DNA from: Planctomycetota bacterium | GTDB lineage: Bacteria; Planctomycetota; Phycisphaerae; WQYP01 | Length of the DNA: 40,787 nt | Assembly: GCA_021827645.1 (NCBI GenBank) | Contig: JAKAVA010000097.1 | Coordinates: 1-40,787, forward strand | Reading direction: 5' to 3' | Part shown: one piece after another, positions 27,404 to 35,489 of the stretch | Layout of the letters: every line of letters begins with the position of its first letter | How positions within the stretch are numbered: the first letter of the stretch is position 1 | Position numbers and translations under genes: made by a program | The notes under the pieces: model-generated | Told to the model about the DNA's origin: nothing | The model's input: only the letters and a program-made list of their open reading frames with translations | Databases searched by the model: none

Positions 27404-28898
27404 TTCTCTTCTCGCTGCCGAACTCCTTCGGGAAGTCGAGCAATTTGGATCACCGGAAATATTGGTGGTCGGCGATCTCATATTGGATAAATACATTTTC
27501 GGCGATGCCGAACGCCTCTCGCCCGAGGCGCCGGTGGCCGTGGTTCGGCGTCGTGATGAAAAAACGCAGGTGGGTGGTGCGGCCAATGTGGCCGTGTTTC
27601 TGGCGGCGCTGGGCGCCCGGCCAATCCTGGCCGGAATCTGCGGTCAGGACGCTCAACACCACCGCCTGTGTGAACTCTGCCGCAGTGCCGGCGTGGACAC
27701 CGGCGCGATTATCCCGCTGCCCGACCGACCCACCTCCTGCAAGACGCGCATCATCGGCCTCGCCCAGCATCGCCACCAGCAGCAGATGCTCCGGCTTGAT
27801 GACGAGGTGACCGACCCGGTAAGTGATGAAACGGTTCGCCAGTTCGAATCCGTGCTTTCCCCGCTCATCGCCCGCATCGCGCTGGTATGTATTGAAGATT
27901 ACAACAAAGGGCTGCTGGATCACCGGCTCTGTCAGTTTATCATCGCTGAAGCACGGCGGATGGGCAGACCGGTGCTCGTTGATCCCGCGTTAATAAAAGA
28001 TTATTCCCGATATGCCGGCGCCCATGCCGTTACCCCCAATCGGACGGAAGCCGAACTCTCCAGTGGCATAAAAATGGATTCCATTGAGGAGGAAGCCCCG
28101 AAACTGGCGACGAAATTGATCGAGATGCATCAATTTGACCGGTGCATTCTCACGTTGGACCGCCACGGCATGTACATGCAGGCGAACAATCATCACGGTT
28201 CCTACCACCCCACGCGTCCACGTCAGGTATATGATGTCACCGGCGCTGGCGATATGGTGCTGGCCATGCTGGCCATGGCCGTGGCCAACGGTATTTCATG
28301 GGAACATGCCGTGGATCTGGGCAACGTGGCGGGGGGGCTGGAAGTTGAACGCTTCGGCTGCGTCCCCATCAGCCGGGAGGAAATCGGTACTGAACTCCGG
28401 ATGATGATGGGGACGGATCACATGAAAAATCTCCCGCTGGAGAAACTGCTCGCCGTTTTAGCCGCCGAACGCCGCAAAGGAAAAAAGATCGTGTTTACCA
28501 ATGGCGTCTTTGATATTCTCCACGCGGGTCATGTCAGCTATCTGAACTTTGCCCGTCGGCAGGGGGATATTCTTGTGGTGGGCGTCAATAGTGACACTTC
28601 CGTACGCGGGCTCAAAGGGCCCACTCGGCCGATCAATGGGTTGGATGATCGGATGGCCGTACTCGCAGGCCTTGAGGCGGTAAGCTACGTGGTGAGTTTC
28701 AATGATCCGACGCCCGAGTCGCTGATTCAGGCCGTGACGCCGGATATTCTCGTCAAGGGCGCCGACTATGCCGACAAGCCCGTGGTGGGGCGGCAATGGG
28801 TGGAAATGCACGGAGGCCGGGTGGTGCTCGCACCGTTTCTGGCCGGCAGAAGCAGTTCGGCTACCATAGAGCGGGCCGCTGCGTCAGCCGAATCATGA
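27396..28898 (+). CDS. hldE: Bifunctional heptose kinase/adenylyltransferase
   Basis: HldE phosphorylates D-glycero-D-manno-heptose 7-phosphate at C1 and later adenylates heptose 1-phosphate, giving the ADP-heptose precursor of the LPS core. The N-terminal PfkB kinase domain (about 1-330) has 'VVGDLILDKYIFGD', 'VGGAANVAV' and the catalytic 'DVTGAGD' (280-286, base Asp286). The C-terminal cytidylyltransferase-like domain (about 350-500) has 'FTNGVFDILHAGHVSYL' with HAGH at 377-380, and the 'GRSSSATIER' end. Length (500) is slightly above E. coli HldE (477). GGGAG is nine bases before the ATG inside the end of lpxK. gmhB, which acts between its two steps, follows after 16 bases. Confidence 0.96.
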   Translation: MLNSLLAAELLREVEQFGSPEILVVGDLILDKYIFGDAERLSPEAPVAVVRRRDEKTQVGGAANVAVFLAALGARPILAGICGQDAQHHRLCELCRSAGVDTGAIIPLPDRPTSCKTRIIGLAQHRHQQQMLRLDDEVTDPVSDETVRQFESVLSPLIARIALVCIEDYNKGLLDHRLCQFIIAEARRMGRPVLVDPALIKDYSRYAGAHAVTPNRTEAELSSGIKMDSIEEEAPKLATKLIEMHQFDRCILTLDRHGMYMQANNHHGSYHPTRPRQVYDVTGAGDMVLAMLAMAVANGISWEHAVDLGNVAGGLEVERFGCVPISREEIGTELRMMMGTDHMKNLPLEKLLAVLAAERRKGKKIVFTNGVFDILHAGHVSYLNFARRQGDILVVGVNSDTSVRGLKGPTRPINGLDDRMAVLAGLEAVSYVVSFNDPTPESLIQAVTPDILVKGADYADKPVVGRQWVEMHGGRVVLAPFLAGRSSSATIERAAASAES

Positions 28899-28914
28899 TT
28901 TTGAGGATTTTGCC

Positions 28915-29976
28915 ATGGCGGATAAGGCCGTTTTTCTGGATCGCGATAACACCATCATCGCCAATGATGGGTACCTCGGTGACCCCACCAAAGTGCGTCT
29001 GCTTCCCGGAGCGGCGGCGGCCATTGCCTCCATGCGGCGGCTGGGATATCGCATTATTGTGGTGAGTAATCAAAGCGGTGTCGCCAAGGGGCTATTTGAT
29101 GAAGCCGCTGTCGAGGCCGTTAACCAGGAAATGATCCGTCAACTCCGCGAACAGGCGGGTGCGCACGTCGATGCCAGCTATTACTGCCCCTACCATCCCG
29201 ACGCCGTTGTTCCCGAATATAAAGTCGATCATCAATGGCGCAAACCGAAACCCGGCATGCTTAAGGCTGCAGCGGCGGATTTTGACCTCGATTTAACACG
29301 TTGCTGGATGGTCGGCGACATGCAGCGGGATATTGCCGCCGGATCGGCTGTGAACTGCCGTACCATTCTGATCGGTGATCCGGATCATCCACCTCAACCG
29401 GCCCCGGATGAAACGATGGTCACGCCGCACTTTATCGTGCGCTCGCTGGCCGATGCGGCGCGCATCATTGTCCGTGAGCAGAATAATCTCCAACCGCATG
29501 CCGCCGCACTTCCTGCGGTCGAAACCGGCTCCAGCCTGCCGGATGTGCCGAGTTCAAGCGCCGCTGCCGCGGAAAATTCCGTTGGTACGTTGTCCGCCCA
29601 GACTGTGGACGCCATGGCCGATGCGCTGGCCGAGCGTCTGCGCAAGCAGATCAGTGAAGCGATCATTGCGCCGGATCTGAAGTCATCGGTCGATACCCTT
29701 GCGCAGCAGATGCAAAATGCACATCGGCATCATCAGATGCCGGACTTTTCCATGTCGCTGATGCTGGCGGTGTTAATTCAGGGAATCGTATTTCTGCTTC
29801 TTGGGCTCGGCATTTGGGATGCAATTTTATACTTCAACATTTTGCCCTCCAAGGATAAATATTGGTGGCTGGATAGAATTGATACGATGCTCTGGGCCAT
29901 TCTCTGGTTAGCGATGGGGGCCCTGTTTCAGGCGGCAGTCGCCGCGCTTTATCTGAGGCACCGTGCAAGGCAATAG
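28915..29976 (+). CDS. gmhB: Heptose bisphosphate phosphatase fused to a C-terminal membrane anchor
   Basis: The N-terminal 185 residues are a GmhB-type HAD phosphatase, which removes the 7-phosphate of heptose 1,7-bisphosphate between the two HldE steps. Motifs are FLDRDNT (nucleophile Asp9, Asp11), VVSNQSG, 'RKPKPGML' and VGDMQRD. Of the usual zinc ligands Cys-x-His...Cys-x-Cys, Cys91 and His93 remain, but the second pair reads His106-Gln-Trp108, so the site is altered. Unlike the normal enzyme of about 190 residues, this one is 353 long. A Pro/Ser/Ala linker and an amphipathic region lead to two TM helices (about 280-308 and 324-346). It is therefore probably tethered to the inner membrane. 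Its place after hldE supports the assignment. Confidence 0.87.
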   Translation: MADKAVFLDRDNTIIANDGYLGDPTKVRLLPGAAAAIASMRRLGYRIIVVSNQSGVAKGLFDEAAVEAVNQEMIRQLREQAGAHVDASYYCPYHPDAVVPEYKVDHQWRKPKPGMLKAAAADFDLDLTRCWMVGDMQRDIAAGSAVNCRTILIGDPDHPPQPAPDETMVTPHFIVRSLADAARIIVREQNNLQPHAAALPAVETGSSLPDVPSSSAAAAENSVGTLSAQTVDAMADALAERLRKQISEAIIAPDLKSSVDTLAQQMQNAHRHHQMPDFSMSLMLAVLIQGIVFLLLGLGIWDAILYFNILPSKDKYWWLDRIDTMLWAILWLAMGALFQAAVAALYLRHRARQ

Positions 29977-29977
29977 T

Positions 29978-30736
29978 ATGACATTTCGCCCCATCATCGG
30001 CATTGCGTGTGATCTGGAAAATAATTCCAGCTATTACAAATTGCCCATCACCTATCGCATTGCCGTTGAAAAGGCCGGCGGATTACCTGTGCTGCTTCCC
30101 GCGACGGATCACCCGGAAGTCCGCAGCGGCTATCTGAATTTAATCCAGGCCCTGCTGCTGCCCGGTGGCGATGATCTGGATCCGCAGCTTTATCATCAGG
30201 AGCCGCACCCGCGTACCCGGGAAAGTGATCGCCTGCGGCAGAAATTTGATCTGGCCATGCTTGCCGCATGCGAAAAAATCGCCATGCCCGTATTGGCCGT
30301 CTGCATGGGGTGTCAGACGCTCAATGTGCTCCGTGGCGGCGATCTGATTCAGTACATCCCCGAATATCCGCGGCCCCATTCGCTTCCTCATTCCTCCGAT
30401 CCGGCCATATCCGGCGATCGAAACGCATGGCATCAGGTGGAGATGGAGCCTGCAGCCAAACTCACTTCCATTTGCGGACAGTCCCGCATGGAAGTCAATT
30501 CGCGGCATCGCCAGGGCATTGGGCGATTGGGGAAAAATCTTCGGCTCGCAGCATGGACGGCAGATGGTATTATTGAAGCGATTGAGGATGTCTCGCTCCC
30601 GTTCTGTATCGGTGTGCAGTGGCATCCCGAAAATTTGACGGGGCCGGCGGGTGATCGGCTCTTTAACGCATTGGTGCAGGCCGCCGCCGATTATGCTGAA
30701 TCGCGTCAGGCCGAAAATATGGAATCACCCGGATAA
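29978..30736 (+). CDS. Peptidase C26 family class I glutamine amidotransferase-like hydrolase
   Basis: This 252-residue cytoplasmic protein belongs to the gamma-glutamyl hydrolase/PuuD group. 'LLLPGGDDLDPQLY' is the family signature. The nucleophile is Cys109 in 'LAVCMGCQTLNV', and the catalytic His216 and Glu218 lie in 'GVQWHPEN'. Known members cut gamma-glutamyl bonds, such as gamma-glutamyl-GABA in the Puu pathway; the substrate here is unknown and no putrescine genes are present. I prefer the ATG at 29978, with AAGG seven bases upstream, over the GTG at 29963 that would overlap gmhB. The stop of gmhB lies one base before this ATG. Confidence 0.88.
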   Translation: MTFRPIIGIACDLENNSSYYKLPITYRIAVEKAGGLPVLLPATDHPEVRSGYLNLIQALLLPGGDDLDPQLYHQEPHPRTRESDRLRQKFDLAMLAACEKIAMPVLAVCMGCQTLNVLRGGDLIQYIPEYPRPHSLPHSSDPAISGDRNAWHQVEMEPAAKLTSICGQSRMEVNSRHRQGIGRLGKNLRLAAWTADGIIEAIEDVSLPFCIGVQWHPENLTGPAGDRLFNALVQAAADYAESRQAENMESPG

Positions 30737-30756
30737 CTTACGCACGGAGGAATCCC

Positions 30757-31353
30757 ATGGCTTTTGATTTTAAGTCCGTTTTTGATCAGGCTTTACCTTA
30801 CGATCGCTTCCTGGCTACCTACGCCAATGCAGACGAAAAAAAGCGATGGACGGATTTCGCAGCTCAGGTTCATCTGTCTGACGAGCAGAAGGCACTTCTT
30901 GCCGGGTTCCGCAGAAAAATGCCTGTCATTTGTCTCGCTGGCGTCTGGTGTGGTGATTGCGTCAACGCATGTCCGATTTTTCAGGTCATCGCGCAGACAA
31001 CCTCCACGATTGATCTGCGTTTTGTCCACCGCGACCGTAACTTCCTCCCGCAGGCTCAGGACATGGGAACCCGCCTGGCCAATGAACTTTCCATCTGCGG
31101 CGGCCCGCGCGTGCCGGTGCTGGTATTTCTCTCTGAAGACTTCCATGAATGTGAGCGATTCGGTGAACGCACCCTGGCGACATATCGGCGCAAAGTGGCC
31201 TCGCGCCAGGGGGCCAGTTGCAGCACGGGACTCCAAATAGCGCCGACCGACGCAATCCGGGCTGATACGGCCGAATGGCTGATGCACTTTGAACGCATTG
31301 AACTCATGCTGCAACTCAGCCCGCGGTTGATGAAACTCCACGGCGAGGCGTGA
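30757..31353 (+). CDS. Thioredoxin-fold protein with a WCGDC motif
   Basis: This 198-residue protein has a thioredoxin-like fold with Trp64-Cys65-Gly66-Asp67-Cys68 and a further Cys72, followed by 'DLRFVHRDRNF' and a cis-Pro loop 'GGPRVPVLVFLSED'. A helical N-terminal part (1-50) and C-terminal extension are typical of the 'thioredoxin family' group with GVWCGDC motifs. No signal peptide is seen, so it should act in the cytoplasm as a thiol-disulfide oxidoreductase; the partner is unknown. GGAGG lies six bases before the ATG. It probably belongs to the plus-strand operon series, 20 bases after the C26 gene. Confidence 0.87.
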   Translation: MAFDFKSVFDQALPYDRFLATYANADEKKRWTDFAAQVHLSDEQKALLAGFRRKMPVICLAGVWCGDCVNACPIFQVIAQTTSTIDLRFVHRDRNFLPQAQDMGTRLANELSICGGPRVPVLVFLSEDFHECERFGERTLATYRRKVASRQGASCSTGLQIAPTDAIRADTAEWLMHFERIELMLQLSPRLMKLHGEA

Positions 31354-31358
31354 ACCTG

Positions 31359-32108
31359 ATGATCAAATTATACTATAAAAGTAATATTCCTGCTCTTAGG
31401 ATCATCACGGCCGCCCGCCAGAGGGGCCTTTGGGTGCTGCTGTGCGGCTGTGGCTTGCTGGCGGGATGCCGGTCCGATATTACTCCGCTGCACCCAGCCG
31501 CCATCGGGCCTCCCTGGGCCAACAGATACAACGCCACACCCAAAATCAAATCCACGCCGCTGGCGAAAACCGAGGTCGCAAAGATATCGCCCTTCTCGCC
31601 ACACTGGTTTCTCAACGTCAAAAATGCCACCGTGGTGACCATCAATGATGAAACGTACGACCATGTCTGGCATCAGGCGGTACGCACGCTGATTCATATG
31701 GGATATCGCATCGACTGGCGTGATTACAACCTGGGAGTGATCACCACCTATCCTCGAACCGGGCCCGAGATACTGCAATTCTGGCGCCCCGACGCCACCA
31801 GTCTCCACTCTCTTGTAGAGGGAACCATCAACACCTTCCGGCGGCTGGTGCGAATTGCCATTGCGCCGGTGCGCGATAAGTCAGGCGATTACCGGATATC
31901 CATTGAAGTGCTCGTCGAACAGAGAGAAAATCCGCAGGGAGGCGTTACCGGAGTGGCGTTTCTGGGGTCATCCTCCTTCGGCGCCAATCCGCAACCCCTG
32001 GTCTCGCAGTTCGCATCCCCCACAACACCGGGACGATTTTGGATGCGCGTGGGACGTGATATCGGGCTGGAGAAAAAAATTTCCACGCGATTACTCCGCA
32101 AGCTCTGA
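31359..32108 (+). CDS. Lipoprotein of unknown function
   Basis: This 249-residue protein has a lipoprotein signal (WVLLCGCGLLAGC, acylated Cys37 in lipobox LAGC). The mature part includes 'DHVWHQAVRTLIHMGYRIDWRD' and 'LGVITTYPRTG'. This resembles the small alpha/beta envelope domain in which a 'W..A...L...GY.I...D...G.I.T' pattern occurs, as in many uncharacterised planctomycete and proteobacterial lipoproteins. GAGG lies ten bases before the ATG at 31359; a GTG at 31350 overlapping the previous stop is less likely. No enzyme motif is visible. It is probably anchored in the inner or outer membrane facing the periplasm. Confidence 0.8.
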   Translation: MIKLYYKSNIPALRIITAARQRGLWVLLCGCGLLAGCRSDITPLHPAAIGPPWANRYNATPKIKSTPLAKTEVAKISPFSPHWFLNVKNATVVTINDETYDHVWHQAVRTLIHMGYRIDWRDYNLGVITTYPRTGPEILQFWRPDATSLHSLVEGTINTFRRLVRIAIAPVRDKSGDYRISIEVLVEQRENPQGGVTGVAFLGSSSFGANPQPLVSQFASPTTPGRFWMRVGRDIGLEKKISTRLLRKL

Positions 32109-32111
32109 TCG

Positions 32112-32129
32112 CGTGCCGTCGGCGGCACG
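32112..32129 (+). terminator. Hairpin after the lipoprotein gene, possible weak terminator
   Basis: CGTGCCG and CGGCACG form a perfect 7-bp stem with a TCGG tetraloop, three bases past the stop codon. The following TTCTTG is only mildly T-rich. It could end the leuS-lipoprotein transcript partially. Confidence 0.38.
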
Positions 32130-32269
32130 TTCTTGCGAGCCAGAATCTGCGCCGTCAGGACGCACCGCTTCGTGGCGAAATTAACGCAGATGATTCGCCG
32201 CTCCGTGCCGGGCCGCCTTTGCGCCGGGACTGAATTCGGATAAATTACTGCCCCGAAGGATGGTTGTGT

Positions 32270-34093
32270 ATGAATGAAGACGTTCAGCAGGATTTGCTTG
32301 CCTCCCTCGGAAACACCACCCAGGAAACTGAGTTTTTCACCCTGATCCCTCCCGGCTACGTAAAAGGACGCACCAAATATGTTGTCGTGCTCGGCACGGT
32401 CATGAGTGGTTTGGGCAAAGGGATATTTTCCTCCAGTCTGGCCAAAATTCTCAAGGACAAGGGCCTTCGCGTTGCCCCCATCAAAATGGAGGGGTATCTC
32501 AATATCGACTCGGGAACGCTCAACCCCTATCGCCACGGTGAGGTATTTGTGCTCGATGACGGCATGGAAACCGACATGGACCTCGGCACCTATGAACGCA
32601 TGCTGGACGAAAATCTGAGCCGCGGAAATTTCACCACCAGCGGCCAAATTTTCACTCGCATCCTGGAAAGGGAACGCCACGGTCAATATCTGGGACGCGA
32701 TGTCCAGATGATTCCGCACGTCACCGGCGAGGTGAAACGCACACTCCGCCAGTTGGCCGTGGATTCCAAAGCCGATATTGTCTTCATCGAAGTCGGTGGG
32801 ACGGTGGGAGATTACGAAAATGGGTACTTCATCGAGGCGATTCGCGAATTAGCGTATGAAGAGGGAGAGGAAGCCGTCGGCGTCGTGGCGCTGACCTATA
32901 TCATGGAACCCCAGTCGCTGGGCGAACAGAAATCCAAGGCCGCACAACTCGGGCTGCGCCAGGTGATGCAGGCGGGCCTCCAGCCGCACATTATCGCCTG
33001 TCGATGTCCCAGCCCCGTCAGCGACAAGGTGCGTGAAAAGATATCCATGTTCAGCAATGTTCCCCTGCGCCGCGTGTTTTCCATGCATGACGTGGCAAGC
33101 ATTTATCTCGTCCCCGAGATGCTGCGCGAGGCGGGGATGGATCGCGAGGTCCTTACGCTTCTGAACCTTCATGACCGTGTCAACCAACGGTCGGAGGACA
33201 GGGCCCGGCGCACGTGGCAGTCGTTTATTGATAAACTGCAGCAGCCTAAAGAAAAAAATATTACTATAGCCATTGCCGGAAAATACACCTCCCTTCGCGA
33301 TGCCTACGCCAGTATTGACAAAGCGCTCGAACACTGCAGCGTCCATACCCGCTGCAATATCCATCTGCGCTGGCTCGATACCACCGAAATCGATGTCCAC
33401 AATGTGGTGGAACATCTCCGCGGCTGCCACGGAATCATCGTGCCCGGCGGATTCGGTGTGCGCGGCGCCGAGGGAAAAATTCAATGCGTTCGATACGCCC
33501 GCGAAAATCATGTGCCGTATCTGGGCATCTGTCTCGGCTTTCAGATGGCGGTGGTTGAATTCGCCCGCCATGTGTGTGGTCTGGCGGACGCCAACACCAC
33601 CGAATTTGCCCCGAATTGCAAAGATCCCGTCATCGATGTGCTGCCGGAGCAGAAGAAAATCGAAGGTCTCGGCGGCAATATGCGCCTCGGTGGAAAGGAT
33701 GTCGTCCTCAAGCCCGATACGCTCATCCGCCGACTGTATGGAGATCACCCGACGGTTCGTTTGCGATTTCGCCACCGTTATGAGGTCGAACCGCGATATA
33801 TCCCAGTGTTGGAACAGCATGGACTTATTTTCAGCGGTCATGCGCCGAACCAGCCGATCATGCAAATGTTTGAACTATCATCTTCGGTTCACCCCTATTT
33901 TGTTGGAACTCAGGCGCACCCGTGCCTGACGAGCCGGCCGCTAAGTCCTGATCCTCTCTTTCTTGGTTTAGTCGAGGCCGCGATTCAGCGAGCCTACCCG
34001 CAGCAGGTATTTTCGGATATGACTCCCGACCCAAGTGATATAACACGGGATAAAACAAAGGGTTCCATTCACCGACCATTAGTTGCCAATTGA
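32270..34093 (+). CDS. pyrG: CTP synthase, divergent form
   Basis: PyrG makes CTP from UTP, ATP and glutamine. This 607-residue protein has an N-terminal extension of about 33 residues, then the synthase domain with a divergent P-loop 'VLGTVMSGLGKG' (usually GGVVSSLGKG), 'HGEVFVLDDGMETDMDLG' and the metal ligand Glu174 in 'FIEVGGTVGDYE'. The glutaminase domain has the oxyanion motif 'PGGFGVRG' and nucleophile Cys421 in 'GICLGFQ'. His550 is present, but the triad Glu of the usual HPE is Cys552 (AHPCLTSRP). This may weaken glutamine use. I chose the ATG at 32270 (GAAGGA nine bases upstream) over the TTG at 32264. The C-terminal 35 residues are polar and unusual. Confidence 0.93.
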   Translation: MNEDVQQDLLASLGNTTQETEFFTLIPPGYVKGRTKYVVVLGTVMSGLGKGIFSSSLAKILKDKGLRVAPIKMEGYLNIDSGTLNPYRHGEVFVLDDGMETDMDLGTYERMLDENLSRGNFTTSGQIFTRILERERHGQYLGRDVQMIPHVTGEVKRTLRQLAVDSKADIVFIEVGGTVGDYENGYFIEAIRELAYEEGEEAVGVVALTYIMEPQSLGEQKSKAAQLGLRQVMQAGLQPHIIACRCPSPVSDKVREKISMFSNVPLRRVFSMHDVASIYLVPEMLREAGMDREVLTLLNLHDRVNQRSEDRARRTWQSFIDKLQQPKEKNITIAIAGKYTSLRDAYASIDKALEHCSVHTRCNIHLRWLDTTEIDVHNVVEHLRGCHGIIVPGGFGVRGAEGKIQCVRYARENHVPYLGICLGFQMAVVEFARHVCGLADANTTEFAPNCKDPVIDVLPEQKKIEGLGGNMRLGGKDVVLKPDTLIRRLYGDHPTVRLRFRHRYEVEPRYIPVLEQHGLIFSGHAPNQPIMQMFELSSSVHPYFVGTQAHPCLTSRPLSPDPLFLGLVEAAIQRAYPQQVFSDMTPDPSDITRDKTKGSIHRPLVAN

Positions 34094-34282
34094 AGTTCCC
34101 ATCATATTGGGTCACCACCGTATTCCCGCTTCCGCGATCCATATTGAGCTGCCCATTTCTGCGTGATGGTAAGCACGTCGAACGAATGAAAAGTTGTCTG
34201 CCGACATCATGGCTAAGAAGTTCTATTGACCGCACGCATTGAGGCTGCCGCAAGAGAAAAGAAAAAAACTTAAATTTTTCCC

Positions 34283-34311
34283 TTGACAAGAGGAAGTTAT
34301 GGGATTACACT
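34283..34311 (+). promoter_or_regulatory. Strong sigma70-type promoter of the first PEP-CTERM gene
   Basis: A perfect TTGACA (34283-34288) and TACACT (34306-34311, four of six) are spaced by exactly 17 bases. Transcription would start near 34318 and give a leader of about 200 bases. Confidence 0.75.
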
Positions 34312-34352
34312 CTTCACAGTCTCGAAAAGGGTCGAGATTGAGCAAGTCTTAG

Positions 34353-34416
34353 GTCGTGTCCACGCGTTTCGGATCGTAGTATTTTCTACTGTTCCGAAGT
34401 CTTTCGAGGACACGAC
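34353..34416 (+). repeat. 64-base imperfect hairpin in the 5' leader
   Basis: Three nested paired blocks are visible. GTCGTGTCC (34353-34361) pairs with GGACACGAC (34408-34416). TTCGGA (34368-34373) pairs with TCCGAA (34393-34398). GTAG (34376-34379) pairs with CTAC (34386-34389). The structure lies between the promoter and the ribosome site, about 100 bases before the ATG. It may be a regulatory or stabilising leader element. It has no T-run on the plus strand, so it is not a terminator. Confidence 0.6.
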
Positions 34417-34515
34417 AAAAGAAGTTACAAAAAAATTATGCGACTTTGACCTGATACGGTTTTGGGTTTAATCGCGTTGTGTCAATGGTTATTGACTGTT
34501 TTTTGGGAGGTCATC

Positions 34516-35229
34516 ATGAAAAAAGCGTTGTTTGCAGCGGTAGGAACTTTTGCGCTGGCAGCCGCTCCGGCCACCTACGCCAGTATTCAGTTGACCGGAA
34601 CGGTCACTGTTGGCAACCAAACACAAACCCTGACGTTCAGCTCGATCGGCTCCGGTTCGTATGATGCGAGCCCGGGAAGTGTGGGTGGCGTAAGCTGGGG
34701 GCCGATCGTTGCCCAGACGACTGGCAATGCTTTAAGCACAGGTTTTTTTGATATTGCCAATCAGAATACTGGCAGTGTCTCGGCCATGTTCTCTATCACG
34801 GAAAGCGGTCTCTCAACGACATCGTCATTTCTATCCATGCAGCCGACCGGATCAATTTCTGTTACGGGTGCGACCAGTTCTGATACGGTTGACTTTAGTT
34901 CCGTGGTAAAGAATTCCGGAGGCTCGTCAATCGGCTCGGAAGATTCTACTCCTCTGGCGTTGAATACGACGAATCCTTATACGCCATCCTCTTCAGTGGC
35001 CTATGACGCCAATGGAATCAATCTCACACAGCCCAGTTCGACAGTAAGTGTGTCCAACACGTGGACGCTCAACCTCGGTGGTGGTGTTGTGGCGAACATG
35101 GGTGGGATGGTTACCAATCTGCAAACCACATCCATCATCACACCCGAGCCGGCATCCCTCGCCCTACTGGGGCTTGGAGCTGCGGTTACGGGTCTGGCTT
35201 TACGCCGTCGCAGCAGTCTTGGAAAATGA
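34516..35229 (+). CDS. PEP-CTERM sorted exported protein (tandem copy 1)
   Basis: This 237-residue secreted protein has a signal peptide (MKKALFAAVGTFALAAAPATYA). The body is rich in Ser, Thr, Gly and Asn with beta-strand repeats, such as 'GSVSAMFSITESGLSTTSSF', 'TGATSSDTVDFSSVV' and 'ALNTTNPYTPSSSVAY'. It ends in a PEP-CTERM tail (TPEPASLALLGLGA, hydrophobic stretch, ALRRR). It shares most of these segments with the next gene and is a tandem paralogue. The strong GGGAGG before the ATG at 34516 makes this start preferable to an earlier in-frame ATG at 34462. It is expected on the cell surface or in the extracellular matrix. Function is unknown. Confidence 0.87.
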   Translation: MKKALFAAVGTFALAAAPATYASIQLTGTVTVGNQTQTLTFSSIGSGSYDASPGSVGGVSWGPIVAQTTGNALSTGFFDIANQNTGSVSAMFSITESGLSTTSSFLSMQPTGSISVTGATSSDTVDFSSVVKNSGGSSIGSEDSTPLALNTTNPYTPSSSVAYDANGINLTQPSSTVSVSNTWTLNLGGGVVANMGGMVTNLQTTSIITPEPASLALLGLGAAVTGLALRRRSSLGK

Positions 35230-35268
35230 TTTATCGCTTGGCTGATGCCGACAAAATCTCGGCAAAAT

Positions 35269-35297
35269 TTGACATTCGATAAATGATGAGTTATTAT
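35269..35297 (+). promoter_or_regulatory. Strong sigma70-type promoter of the second PEP-CTERM gene
   Basis: A perfect TTGACA (35269-35274) and TATTAT (35292-35297, five of six) are spaced by 17 bases. This gives the second copy its own transcript, with a leader of about 185 bases. Confidence 0.75.
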
Positions 35298-35489
35298 ACT
35301 CGGAGTGAGGGAAAATCGTTAGAGCAAGTCGGGTTCCCAGTGCTGATCCGAAAATATGTCGGTGATTTCAGCTCGGGACTTCAGGTACGTTGACACTTTT
35401 TTGGGGCGTGCAGCAGGGTTATCTGCCCATTTTGTATGTGGGTGTTCCCATCGCTGTCGCCGCAGTGGTTGTTATCGGGAGGCTCTACG

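Larger units (their letters stand above)
34094..34515. other. Long structured leader region before the PEP-CTERM pair
   Basis: These 422 bases hold a near-consensus promoter (34283-34311), a small hairpin (CTCGA at 34321-34325 with TCGAG at 34332-34336), a larger hairpin (34353-34416) and the GGGAGG ribosome site near 34504. The remainder, 34094-34270, shows no gene. Confidence 0.6.

Noticed and set aside
35247-35263. GCCGA/TCGGC hairpin as terminator of the first PEP-CTERM gene
   Set aside because: Only five base pairs, with a weak AAAATTT tail that overlaps the next promoter.
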